Positions 17,514 through 25,571 of a stretch of 39,389 nucleotides of DNA are shown here, piece after piece; position 1 is the stretch's first letter; each line of letters starts with the position of its first letter. The stretch is taken from assembly GCA_031280435.1 (NCBI GenBank), contig JAITGS010000136.1:1-39389 (forward strand). Reading direction: 5' to 3'. Below the pieces are notes generated by a model. The model was not told where the DNA came from. It was given only the letters and a program-made list of their open reading frames with translations, and searched no databases. A program made the translations under genes and the position numbers. The stretch comes from Tannerellaceae bacterium. GTDB taxonomy: Bacteria > Bacteroidota > Bacteroidia > Bacteroidales > Tannerellaceae.

Positions 17514-19064
17514 ATGAGAAAACATTACCTCCTTATTATATGCACACTTTGTTTGTTATTGCCCGTCAATGCACAGGATGATATACAGACGCAAGAGCTA
17601 TTAGAGATTTCGAAAAAAGATTCTTTTCCCGACGAAATAGGCCTAATCCCAGAGAGCTTAGACGCAGATGTGGACAGTTTGCTTCATACATGGCATACGC
17701 AATACTTTACGAAGTCGGAAAATCACTGTCATGACGACGATAACAATGTTCTCTTCGGCGAAGATGTGATCAGCGATCGATTAGACAGGCTGCCGCATAT
17801 CATTCCAATGAGCTATAATAGTCTGGTGCGGAAAAGTATTGACTTTTACATGAACAAGAGGCGCAATCTGATTCGATACATCTTAGGAATGGCCGATTAT
17901 TACTTCCCGATTATTGAACCCATACTCGACGAGCACGACTTACCTCTCGAATTAAAATATTTAGCGGTTGTTGAAAGCGCGCTCAATCCGACAGCTATAT
18001 CTCGGGTCGGAGCATGCGGGCTGTGGCAATTCATGCTGCCCACCGGCAAAAGTTATGGCCTGGAGATTAACAGCCTTATCGACGAGCGTCGCGATCCGGC
18101 ACGATCTACCCATGCCGCATGCTTATACTTTAAAGACATGTATAATCTCTTCAATGGAGACTGGAACTTAGTTATCGCATCATATAATTGCGGGCCGGGT
18201 AATGTGAGCAAAGCCATCAGGCGTGCAGGCGGTGCAACCGATTTCTGGAAGATCTATCAGCATCTGCCCAAAGAAACCCGCTCGTATGTTCCTCTCTTCA
18301 TCGCAGCATGCTATGTTATGAATTATTACTGCGAGCACAATCTTTGCCCTATGCAAACCACTATGCCTTTGGCTACCGATACGGTTATGCTGACTCAGGC
18401 TGCCTCTTTGGATAAGATTGCGGGCTTGCTATCTCTCGACATAGATCTGCTCAGGACTCTCAATCCTCAATACAGGCGCGACATTGTTCCGGGCAACATC
18501 AAACCGTGTCCATTGAAACTACCGGCATCATACGCTTATGCTTTTATCGATAAAACCAACGATATATACAGTGCTTCGGATAATGAAGCTCTTATTTCCA
18601 CTACTGCCAGGCAGCAGCAAATCGTTCACACCGTACAAAGAGGAGAGAACCTTGTTACCATTGCCGATAAATACGGCATAACGGCAAGAGAGATCAGAAA
18701 CTTAAACGGGCTGGGCTCAAACAGAGTTGCTGCCGGCAAACAGCTACGCATTAAAGTAAATAACGGAGGAATAGCATTTGCCGCGTCCAAGACTCCTGCC
18801 AACGTTGCTCCTGCCAAACAACAATCCAATACTGCATCTTCGCAAATCAAAGCAACTCCAACTGCTGCTTCCACGGGGGGAACAAAAACAAACTCACCGC
18901 TATCCGGAGCAGCCACCTTTGTGACATATACGGTAAAGTCGGGAGATTCTCTCTATTCCATCTCCAGAAATGCCGGAATTACTGTGGCCATCTTACAACA
19001 GGCAAATAACCTTACCGGAACGAATATCCGTCCTGGTCAAGTATTACGAATACCTAAAGGATAA
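17514..19064 (+). CDS. mltD: Membrane-bound lytic transglycosylase D-like with two LysM domains
   Basis: A 516-aa exported enzyme that cleaves peptidoglycan glycan strands with formation of 1,6-anhydromuramic ends. It has a signal peptide (about 1-20) and an SLT (goose-lysozyme-like) domain at about 130-260. Glu154 in VVESALNPTAISRVGACGLW fits the catalytic acid, and SYNCGPGNV is the later signature. A linker leads to two LysM repeats near 369-413 and 470-514, which bind peptidoglycan. A Thr/Ala/Ser-rich spacer separates the LysM domains. It lies between the DUF5683 gene and relA/spoT with gaps of 13 and 6 bp. Confidence 0.9.
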   Translation: MRKHYLLIICTLCLLLPVNAQDDIQTQELLEISKKDSFPDEIGLIPESLDADVDSLLHTWHTQYFTKSENHCHDDDNNVLFGEDVISDRLDRLPHIIPMSYNSLVRKSIDFYMNKRRNLIRYILGMADYYFPIIEPILDEHDLPLELKYLAVVESALNPTAISRVGACGLWQFMLPTGKSYGLEINSLIDERRDPARSTHAACLYFKDMYNLFNGDWNLVIASYNCGPGNVSKAIRRAGGATDFWKIYQHLPKETRSYVPLFIAACYVMNYYCEHNLCPMQTTMPLATDTVMLTQAASLDKIAGLLSLDIDLLRTLNPQYRRDIVPGNIKPCPLKLPASYAYAFIDKTNDIYSASDNEALISTTARQQQIVHTVQRGENLVTIADKYGITAREIRNLNGLGSNRVAAGKQLRIKVNNGGIAFAASKTPANVAPAKQQSNTASSQIKATPTAASTGGTKTNSPLSGAATFVTYTVKSGDSLYSISRNAGITVAILQQANNLTGTNIRPGQVLRIPKG

Positions 19065-19070
19065 ACCAAC

Positions 19071-21320
19071 ATGAATGAGACTCAAGAAGCGCAAGAGGCG
19101 CAAGCAAAACAGATCCAAGAAGAATTTGACAAGCTTCTCGAAGAGTATCTGAAGTCAAGCCACCGCCGCAAAATTGAAATAATCACCAAGGCTTTCAATC
19201 TCGCAAATGAGGCCCATGCCGGCGCAAAAAGAAAAGGCGGCGATCCGTATATCATGCATCCATTAGCCGTTGCCCGTATCGTATGTAGTGAAATGGGTTT
19301 AGGCTCCACCTCAATTTGCGCCGCCTTGCTGCATGATGTTGTTGAAGACACCAACTATGAAGAAGAAGACATTCGCAACATGTTTGGCGATAAAATTGCA
19401 CAAATTGTTAGTGGGCTAACTAAAATAATCCCCGGAGAAGTAACATTAGGAGCAAACGACTCACTGCAAGTCGAGAATTTCAGGAAGCTCTTCCTTACAA
19501 GCAGCGAAGACATACGAGTTGTGCTAATCAAAATTGCAGACCGCTTGCATAATATGCGCACTTTGGGCCCAATGAGGCGCGACAAACAACTCAGAAATAC
19601 AGGTGAAACCCTTGCGGTTTTTGCCCCTCTGGCTTACAGATTAGGACTAAACAAAATCAAAACAGAGCTTGAAGACCTCTGTCTTGAATACGAATATCCG
19701 GACGATTATTCGAACATTAAAGCACAACTGAAAGAAACCGAAGAGGAACGTAACAACCGGTTCGAGACATTTAAACAACCAATCAAAGAGCTGCTCGACG
19801 GCATGACCGGCATAAAAAAAGATTACAGATTTGACGCTCGCGTTAAATCCGTTTATTCCATTTGGAACAAAATGCAGGCCAAAAGCATCCCCTTCAAAGA
19901 AGTTTACGACTTATATGCCGCCCGCATCGTGTTTGAGCCCTTGTCGGAGGCTGATGAAACATTATCCTGCTTGCAAATATATAATACCGTTGCCAAGTTG
20001 TACACACCGAAACCAAATAGAATGCGCGATTTTATAAACCATCCCAAGCCAAACCACTACCAAGCCCTGCATCTAACTGTTATGGGGCCTGACGGAAACT
20101 GGATTGAGGTACAGATACGGAGCAAGAGGATGGATGAAATCGCCGAGAAAGGGGTGGCAGCTCATTGGAAGTATAAAGGCATAAGCATAGATGAAGACAG
20201 TGAACTCGAAAAATGGATGCCTACCATCGCGGAGATACTGCAAAATCCGAATCCCGACACAATAGCACGCTTCGATGAGATTAAGCTCAATCTGTCTCTG
20301 TCCGACATATCCGTTTTTACGCCTAAAGGGGACATGAAAACTCTCCCGCAAGGCGCAACAGTTCTTGATTTTGCCTATCTCTTACACTCCGACATCGGAA
20401 ACAAGTGCATAGGCGCTAAAGTGAATCATAAGCTCGTACCGCTTAGCTATCAGTTAGCAAGCGCCGATCAGGTGGAAATTCTGACTTCTCGCTCGCAGGA
20501 ACCTCAGCTCGAATGGCTCAAATACGTAGCGACCAGCAAGGCGCGCAGGGCAATTAATAAGATATTTGAACCCATCCGCAAAGAAGAAGCAAAAAGAGGC
20601 GAAGAAAAGGTGCTAAGCGCCTTCCAAAAAGCAGGGCTCGACTACGACAGCTTCAATATCGACAAATTAGCGCTCTTCTTCGGATTCGACAAGCGCGAAG
20701 ATTTCTTTTGCTCGGTTGAGAAAGGAGAAACCACGCTCCCCGTCAATATCAAAAAAATCGTAAAAAATAAGTCGGGCTGGTTTACAAGTACGATGCAGGC
20801 CTTTGGAATGGGCTCCAAGAACAAATCGAAAGACACAACCAAAGAAGGGCCGACCAATAATCTGAAAGAAATCGACAAGTCCCAGCCATATCTCCTGAAA
20901 GAAAATTCGGGTTATGTCATAGCAAAATGCTGCAAGCCCATACCCGGCGATGATGCCCTCGGATTTATACAGGACAACGCCGTTATCGTTCACAAACAGT
21001 CATGCAAAATCGCGATAGGGCTGAAAAGCAGCTACGCCAATCGCATTGTGGCTACCAAATGGGATACACATACAAAGGCATCCTTCGAGGCAACAATAGT
21101 AGTGACCGGCATCGACTCATTAGGCGTGCTGCGCGAAATAACCCAGGTCATATCCGACGAGTTCAACGTGAACATCCTGCATTTGGTTGTGGATGCAAAA
21201 GACGGCGTATTCAACGGCAAGATCAAAATGCAAGTGCACAACCTGGGCGACATACAGAAGCTCTGTGTCAGGCTATCAAAAATCCGCAATCTCAAATCCG
21301 TATCGCGCGTTGCCGATTGA
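19071..21320 (+). CDS. Bifunctional (p)ppGpp synthetase/hydrolase (RelA/SpoT homologue)
   Basis: A 749-aa RSH enzyme. The HD hydrolase domain is intact, with His63, His88-Asp89 (LLHDVVEDT) and ADRLHNMRTLG. The synthetase domain has VYSIWNKMQ, YDLYAARIVF, KPNHYQALHLTV and EVQIRSKRMDEIAEKG, including the catalytic Glu region. A TGS domain (about 405-470), a helical/zinc-finger region with KCCKPIPGD (about 620-628) and a C-terminal ACT domain follow. Both activities are therefore likely, so the protein sets the alarmone level in starvation. It starts 6 bp after the transglycosylase gene and ends 9 bp before dus. Confidence 0.94.
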   Translation: MNETQEAQEAQAKQIQEEFDKLLEEYLKSSHRRKIEIITKAFNLANEAHAGAKRKGGDPYIMHPLAVARIVCSEMGLGSTSICAALLHDVVEDTNYEEEDIRNMFGDKIAQIVSGLTKIIPGEVTLGANDSLQVENFRKLFLTSSEDIRVVLIKIADRLHNMRTLGPMRRDKQLRNTGETLAVFAPLAYRLGLNKIKTELEDLCLEYEYPDDYSNIKAQLKETEEERNNRFETFKQPIKELLDGMTGIKKDYRFDARVKSVYSIWNKMQAKSIPFKEVYDLYAARIVFEPLSEADETLSCLQIYNTVAKLYTPKPNRMRDFINHPKPNHYQALHLTVMGPDGNWIEVQIRSKRMDEIAEKGVAAHWKYKGISIDEDSELEKWMPTIAEILQNPNPDTIARFDEIKLNLSLSDISVFTPKGDMKTLPQGATVLDFAYLLHSDIGNKCIGAKVNHKLVPLSYQLASADQVEILTSRSQEPQLEWLKYVATSKARRAINKIFEPIRKEEAKRGEEKVLSAFQKAGLDYDSFNIDKLALFFGFDKREDFFCSVEKGETTLPVNIKKIVKNKSGWFTSTMQAFGMGSKNKSKDTTKEGPTNNLKEIDKSQPYLLKENSGYVIAKCCKPIPGDDALGFIQDNAVIVHKQSCKIAIGLKSSYANRIVATKWDTHTKASFEATIVVTGIDSLGVLREITQVISDEFNVNILHLVVDAKDGVFNGKIKMQVHNLGDIQKLCVRLSKIRNLKSVSRVAD

Positions 21321-21329
21321 TTGGGCATT

Positions 21330-22334
21330 ATGAAAATAGGCTCGATTGATTTCGGTAGCCGTCCCGTTTTCCTTGCTCCGATGGAAGACGTTACCGACAT
21401 TTCTTTTCGCCGGATGTGCAAGCATCTCGGCGCAGATATGGTTTATACCGAATTCATCTCGTCGGACGCGCTGATACGCCATATCAGCAAGACAAGGCTA
21501 AAGCTGGAAATTGCCGGCGACGAGCGGCCCGTAGCCATCCAGATATACGGCAAAGATGCGGGCGCCATGAAAGAGGCAGCGCAAATATGCGAAGAAGCCG
21601 GGCCCGATATTATCGACCTCAACTTTGGATGTCCCGTGAAAAAAATAGCCGCCAAAGGCGCAGGTGCAGGCCTCTTGCGCAACATTCCTCTAATGCTCGA
21701 AATTGTGCGGATGGTTGTAGATGCGGTAAAAACGCCTGTAACGGTTAAGACACGGCTGGGATGGGACGCGGACAACCAAATAATCGTTGAGCTTGCCGAA
21801 ATGCTTCAAGACTGCGGCATCGCAGCCCTTTGCATACACGGACGCACTCGCAGCCAGATGTACACCGGCAACGCCGACTGGTCGCTTATCCGCAAGGTCA
21901 AAGAAAATCCTCGCATTAAAATTCCGATTATCGGCAACGGCGACATCTTTTCGGCCGAGACATGCATCAATCGCTTCGAATCATGCGGCGTAGATGCCGT
22001 AATGATCGGTCGCGGCAGCATAGGCCGGCCCTGGATATTCCGCGAGGTCAAGCACGCGCTCGCATCAGGCGGGCAATTACCGGAAGAGCCCTTTTCATGG
22101 TATCTCAACCTGCTTAAAGAGCAAGTCCTGCAAAGTGTCGAGAAATTGGACGAGCGGCGCGGAATACTTCACAGTCGCCGGCATATCGCAGCAACTCCCC
22201 TGTTTAAAAACATTCCGAACTTCCGCCAAACTCGTATCGACATGCTGCGTGCAGATACAGTCGCCGGATTATTCGCTATAATGGACAAGGTTCCTTCGGA
22301 GTATTTCAACATGCCCCTTGATTATTGCCGATGA
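21330..22334 (+). CDS. dus: tRNA-dihydrouridine synthase (DusB-like)
   Basis: An FMN enzyme that reduces uridines in the tRNA D-loop. The product is 334 aa from ATG 21330 (MKIGSIDFGSRPVFLAPMEDVTD); the TTG at 21321 is an unlikely start. Visible motifs are APMEDVTDISFRRM, the catalytic Cys101 in NFGCPVKKIAAKGAGAGLL, IHGRTRSQMYTG and the phosphate-binding IIGNGDI and GRGSIGRPW segments. It follows relA/spoT closely and precedes the AhpD-like gene by 31 bp. Confidence 0.93.
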   Translation: MKIGSIDFGSRPVFLAPMEDVTDISFRRMCKHLGADMVYTEFISSDALIRHISKTRLKLEIAGDERPVAIQIYGKDAGAMKEAAQICEEAGPDIIDLNFGCPVKKIAAKGAGAGLLRNIPLMLEIVRMVVDAVKTPVTVKTRLGWDADNQIIVELAEMLQDCGIAALCIHGRTRSQMYTGNADWSLIRKVKENPRIKIPIIGNGDIFSAETCINRFESCGVDAVMIGRGSIGRPWIFREVKHALASGGQLPEEPFSWYLNLLKEQVLQSVEKLDERRGILHSRRHIAATPLFKNIPNFRQTRIDMLRADTVAGLFAIMDKVPSEYFNMPLDYCR

Positions 22335-22365
22335 TTCAACTTTATATTAAAAACAATCTCACTAT

Positions 22366-22722
22366 ATGGCACATTCGGACAAAGAAAAAATAGAGCAGAT
22401 AATAAAACTGCGGAAGCAAGCCCATAGCTTCTATCTGAAAAAATCAAGGGTTTATCAATCTTTTGTGAATATGGAGGAAGCGACTTTTGAAGACGGAGCA
22501 TTAAGCAAACTGCAGAAAGAACTAATCGCTATCGGCATTTCAATCGTGATCAACTGCGAATCCTGCATGGAGTGGCACATCAAGCAGGCGCTCGACTGCG
22601 GAGCAACCGAAGCCGAAATTATCGAAGCCATCGAAGTAGGTATAGAAATGGGAGGAGGCCCGGCCACAGTGTCCGCCCGCTTTGCCATGAATGTGCTCGC
22701 CTATTATCAGGCGGCAAAATGA
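22366..22722 (+). CDS. AhpD/carboxymuconolactone decarboxylase family protein
   Basis: A 118-aa protein of the CMD/AhpD-like fold. It has the redox motif CESC (Cys64, Cys67) followed by His71, which in AhpD relatives form a peroxidase-linked dithiol and proton relay. No partner peroxiredoxin gene is near. It is the last gene of the plus-strand run and is followed 30 bp later by a terminator. The substrate is unknown. Confidence 0.85.
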   Translation: MAHSDKEKIEQIIKLRKQAHSFYLKKSRVYQSFVNMEEATFEDGALSKLQKELIAIGISIVINCESCMEWHIKQALDCGATEAEIIEAIEVGIEMGGGPATVSARFAMNVLAYYQAAK

Positions 22723-22751
22723 TACGGAGGTTTGAAGAACGGATGGCTTTC

Positions 22752-22772
22752 GAGCGTCCGTTCGCTCTTTTT
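22752..22772 (+). terminator. Intrinsic terminator after the AhpD-like gene
   Basis: GAGCG (22752-22756) and CGCTC (22763-22767) form a stem with a 6-nt loop, followed directly by five T (22768-22772). An overlapping alternative stem GAACGGA/TCCGTTC (22737-22743/22757-22763) could compete with it. Confidence 0.7.
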
Positions 22773-23397
22773 AGGGGCAAAGGCTGACAAAACGGCACAC
22801 ATCGCCTCGTTCACATATCTTCACACTAAACAAATTTATACACTTTCCTTAATTTATATTATATCCGAGCGCAATCTCTTATGCTTTCGGATGTTAAACC
22901 TAAGCGTCAGTCCCATTGCAGGGCCCGTAGGTGAGGAAAAGTAGACAAAAAAAACGCGGCACATAGCCAAATCGGTTTAACCGAAGCTTCCCGCTGTCAG
23001 CACGGAGCTTCGGTTAAAGCAAATATTAACAATTGCAGCTGCGTTCGTTAATATTTATTTTAACCGAAGGCCCTCGACGGCGGCGGGAAGGATATTTTTT
23101 TTTACCGAAGCTTCCCGCTGACAGCACGGAGCTTCGGTAAAAACAAGTATTAACAATTCCGGCTGCGGCGTTAATACTTTTTTTAGCGGAAGCTCCGTGC
23201 CGGCTGCGGGACGCTTAATATATTCCGATTTTCTTTCAAATTCTCAGCGGGAAGCTTAGCTTAAATTTAGGACGCTGACATGATGTCAGTATTTCGGCTA
23301 TGTTTTTTATATATGCTGCAAGAGCTGTTTTATACCTTTAAATACATTTGCCGGCCGTAGCCCGGCCCGTATTATTGTGTGCGCACAGGCCTGCAAA
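22773..23397. other. Intergenic region with duplicated hairpin pairs
   Basis: No gene is recognised. 22773-22970 shows nothing but A/T-rich DNA and a short C/G patch. 22976-23179 holds two tandem copies of a two-hairpin unit. 23180-23260 contains further fragments of the same motifs (AGCGGAAGCTCCGTGC, CAGCGGGAAGCTTAGC). CTGACATGATGTCAG near 23275-23289 is a perfect dyad. A second TAnnTTTG match (TACATTTG, 23343-23350) precedes sufC. Confidence 0.65.
22976..23179. repeat. Tandem two-hairpin element, two copies with compensatory changes
   Basis: Copy 1: stem TTTAACCGAAGCT/AGCTTCGGTTAAA (22976-22988/23006-23018) and stem AAATATTAAC/GTTAATATTT (23021-23030/23047-23056). Copy 2: stem TTTTTACCGAAGCT/AGCTTCGGTAAAAA (23099-23112/23130-23143) and stem AAGTATTAAC/GTTAATACTT (23145-23154/23170-23179). 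The first hairpins share the interior TCCCGCTGxCAGCACGG. Where the copies differ in a stem, both arms changed together. Confidence 0.9.
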
Positions 23398-23428
23398 TTT
23401 GATTTGCATCCGAAAGGTATTACTTTTG
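23398..23428 (+). promoter_or_regulatory. Promoter of sufC-sufD-M16 operon
   Basis: TTTG at 23398-23401, a 19-bp spacer, then TACTTTTG at 23421-23428: a full match to the Bacteroidetes consensus. The expected start is near 23435, about 28 nt before the sufC ATG. A second TACATTTG at 23343-23350 may be an additional start. Confidence 0.7.
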
Positions 23429-23462
23429 CCTCTGTAACAATACACAACAATTTTTACGATAT

Positions 23463-24215
23463 ATGCTGAATATAAAAAATCTGCACGTCTCCATCAACGG
23501 GAAAGGGATACTGAAAGGTATTGATCTTTCTGTCGGCAAGGGAGAAGTTCACGCCATTATGGGCCCGAACGGTTCGGGCAAAAGCACTCTGAGCAACGTA
23601 TTAATCGGGCATCCGGGCTATGAGGTAACGAAGGGGAGGATTATTTTCAACGGAAAAAACCTGCTGGAGCTTTCGCCCGAAGACCGTAGCCGTGAAGGGC
23701 TTTTCCTTAGTTTTCAATACCCTGTCGAAATTCCCGGAGTAAGCATGGTGAGTTTCATGAGGGCTGCAATCAACGAACATCGCAAGTACAGGGGGCTGGA
23801 ACCGATTTCGGCAACAGGCTTTCTGAAGCTTATGCGCGAAAAACAGGCTTTCGTGGAATTGGACAGTAAATTAACCGGACGGAGCGTTAACGAAGGCTTC
23901 TCCGGCGGAGAGAAGAAACGGAACGAGATTTTCCAGATGGCCATGCTTGAGCCTACCCTTGCGATCCTCGATGAAACCGACAGCGGCCTCGACATCGACG
24001 CCTTGCGCATAGTTGCAGCAGGCGTTAACAAATTGCGGACATCCTATAATTCGATGATTGTTATTACGCACTACCAGCGCCTCCTCGACTATCTCAAGCC
24101 CGACGTGGTGCACGTTTTATACAATGGCAAGATCATAAAAACCGCAGGCCCAGAACTTGCTCTTGAACTTGAAGCCAAAGGCTACGACTGGATTAAGGAA
24201 GAAACAGGAGAGTAA
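23463..24215 (+). CDS. sufC: Fe-S cluster assembly ATPase SufC
   Basis: A 250-aa ABC-type ATPase of the SufBCD complex, soluble and without membrane segments. Walker A is GPNGSGKST (34-42). The SufC-specific signature FSGGEKKRNEI is followed by Walker B in LAILDETDSGLDIDAL; the FSGGEKKRNE wording separates SufC from transport ATPases. ATP hydrolysis drives the SufB-SufD rearrangement needed for cluster assembly. It has its own promoter and is followed 6 bp later by sufD. Its usual upstream neighbour sufB is absent from this position. Confidence 0.96.
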   Translation: MLNIKNLHVSINGKGILKGIDLSVGKGEVHAIMGPNGSGKSTLSNVLIGHPGYEVTKGRIIFNGKNLLELSPEDRSREGLFLSFQYPVEIPGVSMVSFMRAAINEHRKYRGLEPISATGFLKLMREKQAFVELDSKLTGRSVNEGFSGGEKKRNEIFQMAMLEPTLAILDETDSGLDIDALRIVAAGVNKLRTSYNSMIVITHYQRLLDYLKPDVVHVLYNGKIIKTAGPELALELEAKGYDWIKEETGE

Positions 24216-24221
24216 CAGCAA

Positions 24222-25562
24222 ATGGAAACCGAGCAACAGTATATAGACCTTTTCAGCAGCTACGAAAGCCTTATCGCCGAACATTCTTCCGACCTGATGA
24301 ACAAACATCGCCCGGAGGCCTTTGCCTGTTTCAAGCGCCTGGGTTTTCCTGCGATGAAAAGCGAAGATTATGCCTGCACCGATGTTGCAAAGGCCTTTTC
24401 GCCCAATTTTGGCCTCAATATCAATCGCATCGACATACCGGTTAATCCGTATGACGTCTTCCGATGCAATGTTCCGCACCTGAGCTCTGCATTATATTTC
24501 ACCATCAACGATTCTTTTTACGACAAGCAGCAAGCGGAGGAGACGCTGCCTTCGGGCGTTTTTATCGGAAGCCTGCGAGAGTTCACCAATAAATACCCAC
24601 ACATTGCCGAGCGCTATTACGGACAAAGCGCTTCATCCTGCGAGAATGGCATTATTGCCCTGAACACTATGCTTGCCCAGGATGGATTCACGGTTTATGT
24701 TCCCGAAGGAGTGGCGGTAGATATTCCTATACAGCTTATCCATATTAACAGGAATGATGTCGATACTATGTCGAACCGTAGGACTCTCGTGATTATGGAG
24801 CCGCGTTCGCAGGCAAAGCTCTTAGTTTGCACGCACAGCGTAGATCCGGTACGCTTCATCTCGAACGAGGTTATAGAGATTTTTGCCGGTGAAGGGGCTC
24901 ATTTCGATTATTACGATCTTGAGGAATCATCGGAGGATACGACCCGCTTCACCACGCTTTATGCCGTGCAGGAGGCCTTCAGCAATCTGTCTCTGAACGG
25001 CGTCACACTGAACAATGGCCTGTCGAGAAACAATTATAACGTTATCCTGAACGGTGAATGTGCCGAATCCAACCTTAGCGGGCTATCCATACTCGACGGC
25101 CGGCAACAGGTTGATACCTTCGTCCGCGTAACTCATGCCGCCCCTCGCTGCAACAGCAACGAGCTGTTCAAAAACGTACTGAACGGACGCTCAACGGCCA
25201 TTTTCCAGGGCAAGGTGCTCGTAAAGGAAGGTGCATACAAAACGGCGGCAGCGCAGGTCAACCGCAATCTTTGCTCCACGCCCGAAGCTCGCGTCTACGG
25301 AAAGCCTCAGCTCGAAATATATGCCGACGACGTGAAATGCTCGCATGGAATGACAACCGGTCAATTAGATGAAAACGTGTTGTTCTACCTCCAAAGCCGC
25401 GGCATCCCCAGAAGCGAAGCGCGCACATTGCTGAGCATTGCCTTCACCGCCGACGTTCTGGACAATATCCGCATCGACGGCCTCAAAGACAGGCTGCACA
25501 CTCTGATTCAAAAACGATTCCGCGGTGAACTCGTTCATTGCGCCGGATGCGGTGCAAACTAA
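24222..25562 (+). CDS. sufD: Fe-S cluster assembly protein SufD
   Basis: A 446-aa SufB/SufD-family protein that pairs with SufB as a heterodimer and binds SufC. The N-terminal helical part (1-100) is variable. The beta-helix core has TVYVPEGVAVDIPIQLIH and the later RCNSNELFKNVLNGRSTAIFQG region. The C-terminal part has DDVKCSHGMTTGQLDENVLFYL with the SufD-type His in CSHG. It lies 6 bp after sufC and 9 bp before the M16 peptidase gene. No sufS or sufE is seen in the window. Confidence 0.95.
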   Translation: METEQQYIDLFSSYESLIAEHSSDLMNKHRPEAFACFKRLGFPAMKSEDYACTDVAKAFSPNFGLNINRIDIPVNPYDVFRCNVPHLSSALYFTINDSFYDKQQAEETLPSGVFIGSLREFTNKYPHIAERYYGQSASSCENGIIALNTMLAQDGFTVYVPEGVAVDIPIQLIHINRNDVDTMSNRRTLVIMEPRSQAKLLVCTHSVDPVRFISNEVIEIFAGEGAHFDYYDLEESSEDTTRFTTLYAVQEAFSNLSLNGVTLNNGLSRNNYNVILNGECAESNLSGLSILDGRQQVDTFVRVTHAAPRCNSNELFKNVLNGRSTAIFQGKVLVKEGAYKTAAAQVNRNLCSTPEARVYGKPQLEIYADDVKCSHGMTTGQLDENVLFYLQSRGIPRSEARTLLSIAFTADVLDNIRIDGLKDRLHTLIQKRFRGELVHCAGCGAN

Positions 25563-25571
25563 GATTGTCGG

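Noticed and set aside
22773-22975. tRNA or other stable RNA gene
   Set aside because: No cloverleaf with a TTC-type T-arm and matching acceptor stem could be put together; the region is mostly AT-rich filler.
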